DNA from: Deroplatys truncata
Lineage: Eukaryota; Arthropoda; Insecta; Mantodea; Mantidae
Reading direction: 5' to 3'
Assembly (NCBI GenBank): GCA_030765065.1
Contig: CM060977.1
Coordinates: forward strand, 129,708,295 to 129,772,294
DNA: 64,000 nt
Each line of letters begins with the position of its first letter. Within the stretch, counting starts at the first letter, position 1. A model generated the notes under the pieces. That model saw only the letters and a list, made by a program, of their open reading frames with translations. It searched no databases and was not told the DNA's origin. A program made the position numbers and the translations under genes. Shown one piece after another: positions 44,508 through 55,991 of this stretch.

Positions 44508-45420
44508 TGACGCTGACCTCTGACGCATCTGTGTTGTCCCTGGCAGTTGCTTCAATGGACTCAGAGTCCTGGGTTCGTTGGTTGGATGACAGGGATTTGG
44601 GATTTGATTCGGTAGAGCTGAGGTTCTTGTTTTTCAGGGGTGGTGACACTGCCTTGATGAGATTAATAATACTGCCGGAGAAGTTTGGGTGATATCTTTA
44701 TTTTGTTACGTAGATTCCAATCTGGTCAACCCGCCACCTTCGTCGTCGAAACCACTGTTATTCTTATTACTCTCGAAGTCGCTACTTATGTGTTTCTCCG
44801 ACTAGCCTCGAATTGCCTAGATTTCACAACTTCACTTTTACGCTATAAATCTTCTGATTATTTTCTTCTAATTCTGTTTCGTCGCGTCCTCGTGGTTAAT
44901 TTGTACCGGAATGTGCCTCGGCCGTTGTCATGGTTAGTTTTGTACCCGACTGTCTCGGCGTGTCTTTCCTCCTTCACGCCTTTCGCCAAACTGTAGAATT
45001 TTCCCCTCTCCCTTTCTTAAGTTTCGTTCTGTTTTAAGTTCAAAACGTACCATGTGATGCCTACGCGATCTTTCGATTGGCTATAATTTTTGTTTCATGA
45101 TTTTTTGTTATTGGCTTCCCCCACGTGACAACTTTCACATCTGCTTCTCACAGCTTATTTTGAGTTTTAAAATCTTCCCCCGAACATTCTTAGATCGTAG
45201 ATAAGGCACATCTACTTCCTCACCCTTTTAAGCCTTGAGAACCGTTGTAAACCCTGTCCGAGCCAAAAGTATAAAGGCGAGACTTCCGGTATGCAGGTTC
45301 GTTGACCATCGCAGGTAAAATACCTCTGCTTCGAGGGAACAAACTTTGTTTCTCTGTCTTCCCGACAAAACCCATTCCTAATATGAATTCAGCACATTTT
45401 CGTCGCTATGTTCGATCGTA

Positions 45421-45456
<36 letters not shown>

Positions 45457-45481
45457 TCCTGGGTCTCGATAACCAGCTTCA
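44508..45481 (-). repeat. 5' LTR (974 bp)
   Basis: Upstream LTR in element orientation, starting TGAAGCTGG at 45481 and ending GGTCAGCGTCA at 44508. It is followed by AAGT of the target duplication (45482-45485) on the outer side. It carries the extra CG at about 44885 that distinguishes it from the other LTR. Confidence 0.92.
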
Positions 45482-45894
45482 AAGTGTTAAATGTTAAAAG
45501 ACAGGCAAGAAGTATTACACAAAAAATGTAAGTATCTTTAAAACACAGAATTTACTTTAAATATTCTTATACCATTAGCCATTTCCGAGATATTCGTTAT
45601 TATTGGTTTGAATTCTTCAATATTTTACTAGTTTTAAAGTGCTGTTTTCTCCATCCACCTTTTACCTACAACGAAATGTACAATGAAGCTATTTCTGCAA
45701 AAGTTTATCTCGATTAACATGAAGTAACACAAACGATACTGGGTAGAGAAATTCATGTGAGTGTAAGACATCAGACTATAAAAAATAGTTTTAACGCCAG
45801 CCTTAATTCATACACCATAGATGAACCCGGTAACACATAAAATTAAATCAAAATTGGAAACAGAAATTCGAGAAGGAAACGTTCCATGCATGTT

Positions 45895-46080
45895 TAGGAT
45901 ACAATCCTAGTTATGAGGAATGGAGGAAACGTGGAAAAAACCTTCAGGAAGGAAAGTCCGGCGGAATTTGAACCATTAGACCTCCATTCACGAGTCTGTG
46001 CCTTAATGACCACGGCTATCCGTGTCGGTAAATCGCCTCTACACACAGGAATATATGACTTGATCTCCCTATACTCTCTG
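45895..46080 (-). repeat. tRNA-derived SINE fragment
   Basis: The minus-strand head ATAGCCGTGGTCATTAAGGC (box A region) and GGTTCAAATTCCGC (box B) lie near 45965-46030, followed by CTTTCCTTCCTGAAGG. The body is truncated. Confidence 0.55.
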
Positions 46081-46224
46081 GTCAAATCTGAAGAGCAAGA
46101 CTATTCAAGTTGTTACCAAAGCCTTGTATTGAAATACAGAACTCGCAGACAAAGTAATGCTATTTTAGCGAAATTCAGCAACCTCTACACAACATAATTT
46201 TCATATAAATCTGGTGGAATTTCA

Positions 46225-46580
46225 TAGAAGAAATGTAGATGATTTTTGGGACGTAATATCGTTTTGTGAAGCTCCCCGTATGGTCTGTGATCTTCGGGGA
46301 TATCTCATTTCACCAAGCCATGACTGGACGCACATCTGAGGTAGAGCGACCCAGTTGTGGGAATCCGTTGGAATGGTAGGGCGATGATGAGGATGACGGT
46401 GAAATGAGGGACCTACTGTATTTACTTGGACTTCTAACCACGTTGGGTCTTGGGGATAATTCAAATGACCAGCCAGACGTAAAGGCATGGATGGGGACGA
46501 CTTCTCGGAGCCGGGAATCGAACCCCGTATACTCATGAAGGGAGCCGGAAACGAAACAACTGCCCGGCACCCTGAGATAC
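46225..46580 (-). repeat. tRNA-derived SINE
   Basis: Head near 46500-46575 with GGGTTCGATTCCCGG (a strong box B) and a box A region CCGGGCAGTTGTTTCGTTTC. The body matches 34735-34990. The overlapping minus-strand ORFs (46222-46591) run through the SINE and are unlikely to be real. Confidence 0.75.
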
Positions 46581-46789
46581 AATGTTAACATGAAAATAAT
46601 CTTTTGGAGCTAAAATGAGATTTTCTGTGCTTATTTTCTATGGTGCTTAGTGTCCAAATAGTTGCATTGGAACAGGTCGTATAACGGCATACCGTTCAGA
46701 ATTACTGGAAGAGAAGCACTTCAAATAATTAAGTATGATTCATTCCAGTAAGATATTCTAATACTACTTCGTACTTATCGGTGATGGTA

Positions 46790-47200
46790 AACAATTGTCA
46801 AAAAGAAACTTTATTGATGGCCGAGCGAGATGGGTTGACCATGGGATTTTCCTTATTTTCCCTGGTCGATAGGCGATGCTGGTGTGGTTTCTCATCTACC
46901 AAGTTTTCTTTCCCCCATTTCCCTTTCATTTGGTTTCCATTTCATGTTTTCAGGTTTGCCCATAGGTTTCTTGGCGTATGACGGTGCCGGATGTTTGCTC
47001 CAAGGAAAAGAGCATTCCCTGTGGAACTATAAAGTTAAAGGGTCGTACATCACCCTTTCTAGGCAGCTCAAACAGTGGGAGTCTTCGAGCCAGGAACTGT
47101 TAGCTCTTCCGCGTATCTCTGTGACCTGTCTGCCTGCAGCATGCGGCCTTCTGCGGTTCTTTCACTTCATTCCTTTTTCCTGAGGGTGGTAGCCGTAATA
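46790..47200 (+). repeat. tRNA-derived SINE-like repeat
   Basis: GATGGCCGAGCGAGATGG is a box A-like head without a clear box B. Then come GGTGTGGTTTCTCATCTACC, TTTCCCTTTCATTTGG and GTTTCTTGGCGTATGACGG, which match the body, tail and 3' part of 24970-25265. The end (CTCTGTGACCTGTCTGCCTG) matches the fragment at 12060. Confidence 0.6.
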
Positions 47201-47517
47201 GATCTCCCACAAGTTACAATGCGCGACGTAACCATTCCATTGTTTACTCTATACCTAACTTCATTGAGGGGCGTCATTAATGCCTGCATACTTCATCAAG
47301 AGGCGAGGACATGGAAAATGGCATTCTAAGAGTGTGAGTCACATTTGTCCTGTAGAAGTATGTACAGGTCACTATATAGCATTCTTCGTATAACCGAAGT
47401 ATGAGCTTGATGAAACTAAGTGCACAAGGTGATACATATGAATGATTTCCATATTGCTATGAGTTAAAAATTGAACTTTTCCGCAACAGAGGGCTGATTC
47501 TGCTGTAAGCACACATA

Positions 47518-47652
47518 CACTATGTGAACAAAAGTATCCGGACACCTGGCTGAAAATTACGTACAAGTTCGTGGCGCCCTCCATCGGTAATGCTGGAAGT
47601 CAATATGGTGTTGGCCTAACCTTAGCCTTGTGACAGCGTTCACTCTCACAGG
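47518..47652 (-). mobile_element. Tc1 end fragment
   Basis: CACTATGTGAACAAAAGTAT at 47518 is the inverted-repeat end of the 4126-5361 Tc1 family, preceded by TA (47516-47517). The match continues for about 135 bp into the transposase 3' region (CGCCCTCCATCGGTAATGCT) and then stops. The rest of the element is absent. Confidence 0.88.
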
Positions 47653-48272
47653 CAAAGCGGCAAATGTGTTGTGAGATGAGAATTAATGACCACTGTGAAG
47701 TATTTTATATTACCGCTGCAGGCCATTTTATTTCACTAAAATTAGGGTCTCCAGTTATTTTCCTAACCATTCAAATTTAGCACCAGAATGAAAACGAGTC
47801 CCCGATGTAACATGGTTCTACAACGCCATCTAAAGTACAGTTTCTGTTGCTGTCACCTTTGGCGATATTTTCCAAGACATGCGGCGTAAATATAGCGCTA
47901 CCGGTGATTCGATTAGCAAGTATCTCGTTCCCGCCAACCCTTTTAACAAAGCTATTTTTGCTTATTAAATTTTACATTTTTTTAGTAAGGGGGGCGTTCC
48001 AACCCCCAAAACTTCTGCCTGACTACGGCTCTGATGAAGCTCAAGTTCAGATGTTTGCATAATTATTATTTAACACAAGGACGCCCAGCCTATCTCTGCC
48101 CCATCTAACGCCCAAAGGGGTCATTGTCCCATACTATATATTATCAACGTTCTGCATTATTATTTTAATTTTGTATTCATTTACTATATTTTAATGGTTT
48201 TACGTGATTTATATTGCAGTTAAGATACAGAATGGTGAATAAATATGAAACAAAACACTAAAATATAATTAC
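47653..48272. other. No recognisable feature
   Basis: No supported ORF; a short frame at 47847-48062 has no recognisable motif. Confidence 0.4.
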
Positions 48273-49229
48273 ACTAGTCTGCATGATATCGGATGACTGA
48301 AAACTTTTATGCTGTTTGTAGAACTGGTTTTAGATTTTCTCTATCACGTACAGTGTTTTCACAATTTCACTTTAAATATATAGAGATATAAAGATATTGC
48401 TTCTGCCACTACACATAAAATTGGGTTTATTGAAGCAATTTGTAAGGGCTCTACAACAGGATGGACCCTGCTTCAAGTACCTTTCCAAGAAATTTCCCTT
48501 CATTACACAACACAAATTAAAGCCTGGAATTTTTATTGGTCCTCAGATAAAGAAATTGATGAAGAATGAAGCTTTTGAGAAGACAATGAATGAGAGAGAA
48601 ATAGAAGCATGGACCGCCTTCCGATCTGTTACTGAAAACTTCTTAGGCAATAACAAACATCCTAATTACAAGGCCATTGTCGAAACAATGTCGGAAAATT
48701 TCAAATAGATGTGTTGTAACATGAGTGTAAAGGTGCATTTTCTGCGTTCACATATCGACTACTTTCCAGAAAATCTGAGACATTATAGTGAACGTTTTCA
48801 CCAAGATATTAAGGAAATGGAGAGGTGGTAACAGGGAAGATGGAATGAAACTATGATGACCGTTGGATGTTGAGGAGGGACAGTCATCTTCAAGGATCTG
48901 CAAGGAAGTCAAAGAAGGGAAAGTTTGAAAAAAATTAAATGAAACACTTTGGCTTCTTATTTTGTTAAAATGTAGTCATAAAATAAATTAGGGGAGTTAT
49001 TGAGAGTATTCTTAAAATGTTTCTTATAAAATCTTACCTTGTGTGAAATGGTGTTTGAATACTTTTCTATGCTCATTAGTAAAATTGTCAAAACTTTACT
49101 TATTTTGTGTAAAAACCTGACGTGATATAAAAAACTGAAGTTATTTCTGGAATCAGCAAAAAAAACTTGATTCAAGAACATCTACTTTTAAGAAATCATC
49201 TGACAAAAAGTTAGAAAGTGCAGACTAGT
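48273..49229 (+). mobile_element. 957 bp inverted-repeat element carrying an ORF, copy 2
   Basis: Termini ACTAGTCTGCATGATATCGG at 48273 and reverse complement ACTAGTCTGCACTTTCTAAC from 49229. Content and length match 14245-15203 in the opposite orientation, including the non-coding end (TTTTACACAAAATAAGTAA in reverse complement). The flanks do not show an obvious target duplication. Confidence 0.75.
48397..48938 (+). pseudogene. Conserved TE-associated protein, decayed copy
   Basis: Relative of the 188-residue product at 14493-15059. It opens MLLPLHIKLGLLKQFVRALQ and is clean to SENFK at 48705, where a TAG replaces a sense codon. The reading then continues MCCNMSVKVHFLRSHIDYFP and, after a small deletion that removes EEQG, SERFHQDIKEMER, with a further stop before QGRWNETMM. 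Copy 1 retains the intact frame. Confidence 0.75.
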
Positions 49230-49790
49230 TTTATTAAAAATAAACAAATTTCACTGAAACCGTAAAACCCAAATAAGAGTAAGTAAATGGGGCGGTTTGT
49301 TTTGTTTTAAATACATAGAAAAGTTAATTATTCATGTTTACAGACATTTTAGATAGCTCATACTTCTGCACAATTGACACATTTGTATTCAGTTTTCTTT
49401 CTGCATTTTTCACAAATCATCATCTTGCAAGCAATGCACTTGGAAGTAGTTTTATTAAACTTAAAAAATTTAAGAACATGACATTTAATATTGTCTGCGC
49501 TATTTCGCCTTCATTTTCATCTCCATTCTTTTCATCATCGTCTGAGGTCCTACGGAGTAAGCGACTCTTCACATAATCAGAGCGAGTTCCTCTGCAAGTT
49601 GCTAGATGATTTATCCTCTCTAGCTGTCTGTGCTATAAACTGTTCTTCTTAGTCGTCAGAAAAACTTCCCTACCATTTGAATCATTCTCCAGAACTCTTT
49701 GTAACTTTGAAAGTGGCTCATCTTCACGCAAATAACGTTTCGATACATTTCAACCTTCCCCTCACTATCACCTTTGTAACACTGATTCTT
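49230..49790. other. No recognised gene
   Basis: An open stretch at 49334-49576 is Ser/Phe-rich on the plus strand; its complement is Asp/Glu-rich. Neither has a recognisable motif. Confidence 0.35.
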
Positions 49791-50494
49791 GCAAGGGAAT
49801 GGCAAACAAAAGTAACCACGTCGTTTAGTAAGAATTGTTGTTGGTTCATACCACAATAATATGAATAAAAGTTAATTATTACATCATAAAATAAAATGGT
49901 TTCAATAAGGAAGCGCACCCCATAACGGCGGTTCCAACCCCTTCAGCTGCCGTGTGCGGGCGCTGCTGACCCTGAGCATTCGTGGTAATTCTGACGTTAC
50001 TAGAATTACTCTTGAGTAAATGTCCGAGGTGTCGTTTGGATTGGGTTGGACTCGGCGGAGCAGTCGTTCCAGATACCCATAGAAAATTGCAGACGTCTGG
50101 GTTGTTTTCCATCCAGATGGGGTTGTGAGACGCCTCAAGGTCCTCCGGCACCCCCTGAATAGCCGATAGACAGTTGTTAGATTGATGTCGGCCCCACCAA
50201 GGTCCTTCGGTAATCTTCCACTCTTTTGGGTCACGCGGTAGTGGCGTATCCACTTTCACCCTGTAATGGGAGCCGGATTAAATGTTTAGGCGCCGCCCCA
50301 CAGGTTACGCTCTAGGGGGAGGGAGGGTCACTCGGATGACGCCCTTCTCCCAGGGTCACGTAGGAAAAGGGAGTGCATGAAACAAACTAATTTTTGCAAG
50401 GTAATCACGAAGGTAAGTCGTATTGAATCCATTGTTGTCCATTTATACGACAATTATATGAACAAAAGTTAATTATTACATCATAAAGTAAAAT
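49791..50494. repeat. Segment flanked by direct repeats
   Basis: The segment between is GC-rich and carries two overlapping minus-strand frames (49879-50259, 126 codons; 49902-50234, 110 codons) with no known motif. Flanking it, TATGAATAAAAGTTAATTAT at about 49860 recurs as TATGAACAAAAGTTAATTAT at about 50457, followed on both sides by TACATCATAAA. Weaker similarity extends upstream on both sides (TTGCAAGG...AAGGTAA). This could be an insertion with a long target duplication, a tandem duplication or a small LTR-like element. Confidence 0.5.
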
Positions 50495-51604
50495 ACTGAA
50501 GCATGAAATAAACGTAAGCCGCATCAATAAAGAAAATTGTAACATTATCTTAAAGGGATCAATATGACCACTCTTGGCGTTAAAGGTAAAACCTGAAAAA
50601 TAATGGGCGACATGCGCTGTTTTTCAGTATAATGAAAATACATTCCAAATGAATAAAACTCATAAATGGAAATGCTCCAATCATTCTGTGAAACATAGCT
50701 ATCACTTAAAAACAAAAACAAATCATTTTGACTCCTCTGAAATTCTAGTGTATAGTAATTGAAAATTAAAAAAAATTGCTTATATTAACTTTGGAACAGT
50801 TTGTAAAGTATCTGTACTGTTTCTCTACTAATGTTCTGTTAACTGTAATTACTAAACGGATGTTTTATGCATATAAGGAGACTCGTTTAATATTCTAGTA
50901 TAAATTAATGTATATGGTATTGCAGTATCATATTTTTTTTCCTTTGCTTGAGTTAACGAGGTCATAAAGTCATTAATGAAAGAATAGAATTTCTATTAGG
51001 GGGAGGGGGCAGGCAGAGAGAGAGAAAGAGAGAAAAAGAAAGTGAGAGAGAGTTATGCATGCGCGAAAGGACGGAATTGACCTAGAGACTACTCAATTCA
51101 CTTGCTAGCTACTCAATATGCTCCACACATCATAACATTTTACTGTTAACCTGCAATTTTCAGTAAAACTTCAGGATGGTTAATTATACGATTTAAATTA
51201 CCGTTTTATAACTCTCCGATTACTTATACTTTTATTAAATATATTCATCATTTTTTCTCACATAGAATTTTAAGAAACTACAATGGTCCGTTACATACAT
51301 TATAAAATTTTAAGTAAGATAAAATAAACTGTTTGACACATAGAGTATTTTAATCATGATTTAAAATGGTTTAAAATAAATAAACAAATGTGAAACAATT
51401 CGCATAGAACTCTCCTTTATAATACCAACACTGTGATAAAAGGTTTCACATTGCCCAAAGGTAAAATTTGGTTTTCATTTCTGTCGGTGAAACGTATAAA
51501 GAGAGTCATCTTTTTAATTTTACCACCTTTCTCTTAAGTATGATTGTCGTGATTGTACAAAGAATCCGTTGCTAATATAACTTCTGACGTAAATAGTGCA
51601 CAAA

Positions 51605-51605
<1 letters not shown>
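50495..51605. other. No recognised gene; GA-rich patch
   Basis: A purine-rich simple repeat (GAGAGAGA with interruptions) at 51014-51050; otherwise AT-rich unassigned DNA. Confidence 0.45.

Positions 51606-51638
<33 letters not shown>
51606..51638. repeat. (GT)n microsatellite
   Basis: About 16 GT units just upstream of the LINE fragment. Confidence 0.95.
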
Positions 51639-51639
<1 letters not shown>

Positions 51640-51664
51640 GTGGGCACAGTAGCAGAAAGATTTT

Positions 51665-52570
51665 GGAGTTGTAAACCCTCGCGGTGCTTTCTTGGTATTT
51701 AAAAAGAGCTATAAATTCAATAAGGAGGACAAGTGGTATATGGAAGGGGAAGAGTTGCAAATAGTAAACAAGTTTGATTATTTGGGAGTGAGTATAAGTA
51801 TTAATGGGAGATGGAATGATCACAAGATAAGTGCCTTAGCTAAGGGAAGATTAATAATGACTGCTATAAGAATATGCTTAAAGAAACTACCAGATATGCA
51901 AATTAAATGGTTGGAAATGGTTTATAAAACTGTAGTTGAAGCAAAATTTGTCTTTGGAAGTGACAAAGGATGGGAGATGATTGATCGTTCTGTATATGTA
52001 TGTTAGGTTTATCTATTTCATCACCTAATGGAGCAGCAATGTTGGAGTTGGAAAGAGTAGGTAGCAAGGCCATGATAGTAGGAAGGATACTTAAATATTG
52101 GCATAGATTGGAATCATTGGACGAGCATAATATATTAAGGCAATGTTTAACAATACAAGAAAAATCCAGTGATGGGATGAACGTGGTTCAAGGAATAAGG
52201 AGAATTTTACAGGAAATAGGAATGGGTAACTTATGGGAGGAGAGAAAGAGGGGTAAAATAAAGGTTTCTGGAAAGATGTGAGGAACCGAGTAGAAGTTAT
52301 AGAGAAACAAGAATTATTTCAAGGTCTGGAAGGAAAGAAAAGTTTGGAACTACATAGACAATTAAAGGTGGACTGGGGAAGGGAGAAGTATGTGGATGTA
52401 GGTAATAGGTTAGTGAGATAAGGGTGGGCCTGGTCCAGATTAAGTGCATATAGGCTAAGGGGAGATAGGAAGGGAGTGAATTTGGAGAAGCAGATAATAA
52501 TATGCATTATAAAATAGAATGTGAAGAAACTAAGTTGTGAAGAGATCAGTTTTTACCTAAAGAATAGGAG
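51665..52570 (+). pseudogene. LINE (non-LTR retrotransposon) 3' fragment of the RT protein
   Basis: C-terminal part of a LINE polyprotein. The first frame (to 52006) reads EDKWYMEGEELQIVNKFDYL then GVSISINGRWNDH, the conserved YLG block that follows the reverse transcriptase thumb, and KLPDMQIKWLEMVYKTVV. After a frame change at about 52000 it continues LSISSPNGAAMLELERVGS, VGRILKYWHRLES, and later VDWGREKYVDVGNRLVR and LSAYRLRGDRKGV, typical of the region before a C-terminal zinc knuckle. The catalytic RT motifs and endonuclease are upstream and absent, which fits 5' truncation during target-primed insertion. Clade not assigned. Confidence 0.8.
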
Positions 52571-52844
52571 AATGTAAACAAAGAAGTATTAAAAGATAGT
52601 ATAATGAAAATACAATAGGAGAGGAATATAAAAAGAATAGGAGAATATATGGGGAGAGTAAGAGAAAAATGTTTTAGAAAAATAAAGCGATATGAACTTG
52701 TTATGACCCACCATGCCTAAATGATCACGGTGTTAAAATGCATGATGGACCAAGGAAAGAAAACATAGCAACTCAAAGTAATCAGGTAAATTTCTACTTA
52801 AACTGATTACCCTCCTCTTTGTAGGACTTGCACCCTCAAGGACT
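52571..52844. other. No recognisable feature
   Basis: Purine-rich; it may include the LINE 3' untranslated region. No poly-A tail found. Confidence 0.35.
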
Positions 52845-53135
52845 TGTCTTGGATCAGTAGCCTATCGAGGAGCAAGGTAACTCTGGATCATAGCATATCC
52901 AATTGTGCGATCAGTCCAAAGCCTAGTATGGCAGAGAAGAAGAAGGGAATGACAGGTAATGATGAAAGGGATGATAGGAAAATTCGAGGTTCAAATTATC
53001 AACCCAGCATTCCCCTAGCGATCGAGGAATATCGCGAAAACACCTTCGGTCAGATGGTCGGGCCCAGGGGTTTGAACCCGAGACCTCCCGAATGGGAGCC
53101 ACAGATATTACAACCTCAGCCATCCCAGTGATGAC
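52845..53135 (-). repeat. tRNA-derived SINE
   Basis: The minus-strand head has GGGATGGCTGAGGTTGTAAT (box A) and GGTCTCGGGTTCAAACCCC (box B) near 53065-53130, and a body with CGATCGCTAGGGGAATGCTG. The box spacing is tRNA-like, but there is no matching acceptor stem. Confidence 0.7.
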
Positions 53136-54765
53136 TACAGTCACTGATTTCACCATTAGACACGTATGGTAGCAGGTGATTAACCCACTGCTCTTAAAAA
53201 CAGGACGTTGCGGGCCTGAAAAACTCGGACACCTTCTTTTACAATGTATGGCGGTCTTTTACATAAAAATAAACATTACACGGAAACTACGGCATTGCCT
53301 CCCTTCCGAAGGAAGCTATGCCAAGAATTATTGCACCCAGAAAAAAAAAACCATCGCCGCAGTTGAGTTTGGACCCGCGACCTCGGTAAGCACTCGACCG
53401 CGGCGAACGACCAAACTACCCGTAACGTTGTTGTTTCTTAATTTTCTAAAAAGTAAATATTTTCATTAAAATATCATAAGTTTAAGATATCGGCATGAAG
53501 AATAAAACGTATATATTGATATTTCCTGTAAATTATCTGTGAAGACTTCTTCATTCTTATTGCACGCTGGAAGAAATACAAGAATAGGAAAGGTGAGCCA
53601 CATCAGAGAGACCGAAAGGCTAGGGCCCTGGTAAACGCTTCAACGCACTGAGTAGAAAGCTGAGAGCTCAAAACTTCAACGCTCAAACCTGGCCTTAAAT
53701 ATCCCCTTGAGCCAAAATATCTGAGAAGTACACCACCTGAACATTTAGCTTTAAAACCTGAAAGAACTTCCAATTTCGTTAGAAGAAAGCGTTCCTTGTA
53801 GTAAGCACATATTCCCTGATGTAAAATAACTTTAACACAAAATGTGTCGTGAATAATGTAACGCAGATGCAAGAATTATTTTCTACAGACATGTGGAACT
53901 TATCAGTTACACTGGTGATCATCTAACTCTTATTGTTTCATTTGTAGAAAGCCTTTAACTTCTTTGGTCATATTGTAGGCTTTGACCTGAGAAGAAGCTA
54001 ATGGTGTTATTGCTCGCTGAATTATAGACTTTGTTAATGTTTATTTTTATCATTTTAACATTAAACATACATTTACACTTCCAGACTCTGTGGGAGATAG
54101 GGATGATTAAAGAAAAATTCTCCGTCCCAGCCGGGAATCGAACCAGTTTACCCAGTTTATCATTACTGTTTTTTACTGTTGTCTTTTACCGCAATTACAC
54201 ACACACACACACACACACTATGCTCATAGCGGGACTGTAACCCAAGACCCTTAGCTTGACGGAGCGCCGAAGCTATATACCCCAGCGACAACGTCAGCGA
54301 GGGACGGCAAAGTGTTCGTGTTCACTCTACAAGCTTTAACAAACGCATTTCATTGTGACGGATAACAATCAAAAGGGTAAAAGCGACACACCAATTGTTA
54401 ATTAGGCATCGTATTCAAAAGGCGGGCCAACCTATCAAAGCCAACTGTAAATGGGTCACTACCAGTGTTATAACAGGTAAAACTTATCTGGAATAATTTT
54501 TTGCGGTATAAAGAAATACAGCACTCGGTTTTACCAACTCCAGAGGTGAAAACAATGTATTTTCATTTTTAAAAAATAAAAAAACTCAAAAATATGGGAC
54601 AATTACCGTCCTAGATAGGAACTACACGGGACGAGGGATATTTAGCACCAGGGTTTTTGTAATTTAACCCGACCCCAAAAAAAAACCAAGGGAGTTTTTC
54701 TAAAAATGTCCCATTTAAAAAAACCCGCCAAAACCCCAGTAAAACCCACCTATTGTATTTATGTA
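53136..54765. other. No recognised gene; SINE head fragments and (AC)n
   Basis: Minus-strand box B-like sequences occur at about 53370-53390 (GAGGTCGCGGGTCCAAACTC) and 54128-54150 (GGTTCGATTCCCGGCTGGG). An (AC)n run covers 54197-54219. A short HINE-like trace (ATTAAAATATCATAAGTTTA) lies near 53465. The 89-codon minus frame at 53603-53872 is unassigned. Confidence 0.45.
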
Positions 54766-55989
54766 CACTATGTGATCAAAAGAATCCGGACATCCCCACA
54801 AACATACGTTTTTCATCTTAGTTGCATTGTGCTGTCACCTACTGCCTGGTACTCATCATCCGCGAACTCAGTCATTGACATCGTGAAACAGCAGAATGGG
54901 ACGCTCCATGGAACTCACGTACTTCGAACGTGGTTAGGTGATTGGGTGTCACTTGTGTCAGAAGTCTGTACGCGAGATTTCCACACTCCTAAACATCCAT
55001 AGGTCCACTGTTTCTGATGTGATAGTGACGTGGAAACGTGAAGGGCCATGTACAACGTACAGGCCAACCTCGTCTGTTGACTGACAGAGACCGCCGACAT
55101 TTGAAGAGGGTCGTAAAGAGTAGGTAATAGGTAGACATCTATCCAGACCATCACACAGGAATTCCAAACTGCATCAGGATCCACTCCAAGTACTATGGCA
55201 GTTAGGTGTGAGGTGAGAAACCTTGGATTCCATGGTCGAACTGCTGCTCATAAGCAGGAAAATGCCAAACGACCCCTCGCTTGGTGTAAGAAGCGTCAAA
55301 ATTACACGAGTGAACAGTGGCGGGCAAAACGTTGTGTGAGTGACGATTCACGGTACATAATGTGGCGATTCGATGGCAGGGTGTGGGTATGGCGAATGCC
55401 CGGTGAACGTCATCTGCCAGCGTGTGTAATGCCAACAGTGAAATTCGGAGGTGGTGTGGTCGTGTTTTCCTGGAGGAGCTTGCACCCCTTGTTGTTTTGC
55501 GTGGCAAGATCACAGCGCAGACCTACATTGATATTTTAAGCACCTTCTTGCTTACCACTGTTGAAGAGCAATTCGGGGATGGCGATTGCATCTTTCAACA
55601 CGATCGAGAATTTGTTCATACCTCACAGGCTGTGGCGGAGTAGTTACACGACAATAATATCCCTGTACTGGACTGGCCTGCAACAGAGTCCTGACTTGAA
55701 TCCTATAGAACACCTTTGGGATGTTTTGGAACTTTGGACTTCGTGCCAGGCCTCGCCGAACTACATCGATACCTCTCCTCAGTTCCGCACTCCGTGAAGA
55801 ATGGAAATTCTGCCATTCTCCAAAAAACCTTCCAGTACCTGATTGAAAATATGCCTGCGGGAGTGAACCCTGTCATCAAGGCTAAGGGTGGGCCAACACC
55901 ATATTGACTTTCAGCATTACCGATGAAGGGCGCCACGAACTTGTACATCATTTTCAGCCAGTTGTCCGGATATCTTTGATCACGTAGTG
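54766..55989 (+). mobile_element. Tc1-family DNA transposon, copy 2
   Basis: 1224 bp, termini CACTATGTGATCAAAAGAAT and, from the right, CACTACGTGATCAAAGATAT, flanked by TA (54764-54765, 55990-55991). Same family as 4126-5361, in the opposite orientation. Confidence 0.92.
54896..55890 (+). pseudogene. Tc1-like DD34E transposase, frameshifted
   Basis: Begins at ATG 54896 (MGRSMELTYFERG, the helix-turn-helix start) and breaks into several frames. Retained parts: RNLGFHGRTAAHKQENAKRP, SDDSRYIMWRFDGRVWVWRM (first catalytic Asp), TYIDILSTFLLTTVEEQFGD, FQHDREFVHTSQAVAE (second Asp), and QSPDLNPIEHLWDVLE (final Glu). A TAG follows the AVAE stretch near 55640, and indels shift the frame at least three times. 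The N-terminal linker also has a stop after RPTSSVD. It is non-functional, but with copy 1 it shows the family layout clearly. Confidence 0.88.
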
Positions 55990-55991
55990 TA

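Larger units (their letters stand above)
39593..45481 (-). mobile_element. LTR retrotransposon, gag-only, recent insertion
   Basis: 5889 bp element with direct 972/974 bp LTRs that begin TG and end CA, 4 bp target duplication AAGT (39589-39592 and 45482-45485), a TGGCGCC primer-binding site and a long gag-like ORF, all in minus orientation. By eye the LTRs differ by one substitution (39730-39735 region, GGCGACA against GGTGACA) and one 2 bp indel (GTCGTCC against GTCGCGTCC), so the insertion is young. The internal region is only about 3.9 kb. It holds gag plus 158 further codons and then about 750 bp with no reverse transcriptase, RNase H or integrase motifs. It is best read as a non-autonomous Ty3-like element that would need pol proteins in trans. 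Confidence 0.92.
39262..45775 (-). mobile_element. HINE-B, split by an LTR retrotransposon
   Basis: Pieces 39262-39592 and 45482-45775. The left piece has the 3' region (TTTCACCGGAAATATAG, the shared 3' half). The right piece has the B block (AACGAAATGTACAATGAAGC, AAGTTTATCTCGATTAACAT) and the 5' terminus with GGTAGAGAAATTCATGTGAG and TCAGA at 45775. Removing the retrotransposon and one AAGT rejoins TATATAAGT to GTTAAATGTT, which matches GTAAACGTTAAGC-type sequence of other B copies. The extreme 3' end is lost next to the SINE. Confidence 0.85.

Noticed and set aside
46222..46591. Minus-strand ORFs of about 100 codons
   Set aside because: They coincide with a SINE copy that recurs at 34735-34990 without an open frame.
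52845..53135. Possible tRNA genes at several box A/box B sites (also 46500-46575, 25200-25250)
   Set aside because: Each is fused to a shared SINE body and none folds into a complete cloverleaf by eye.
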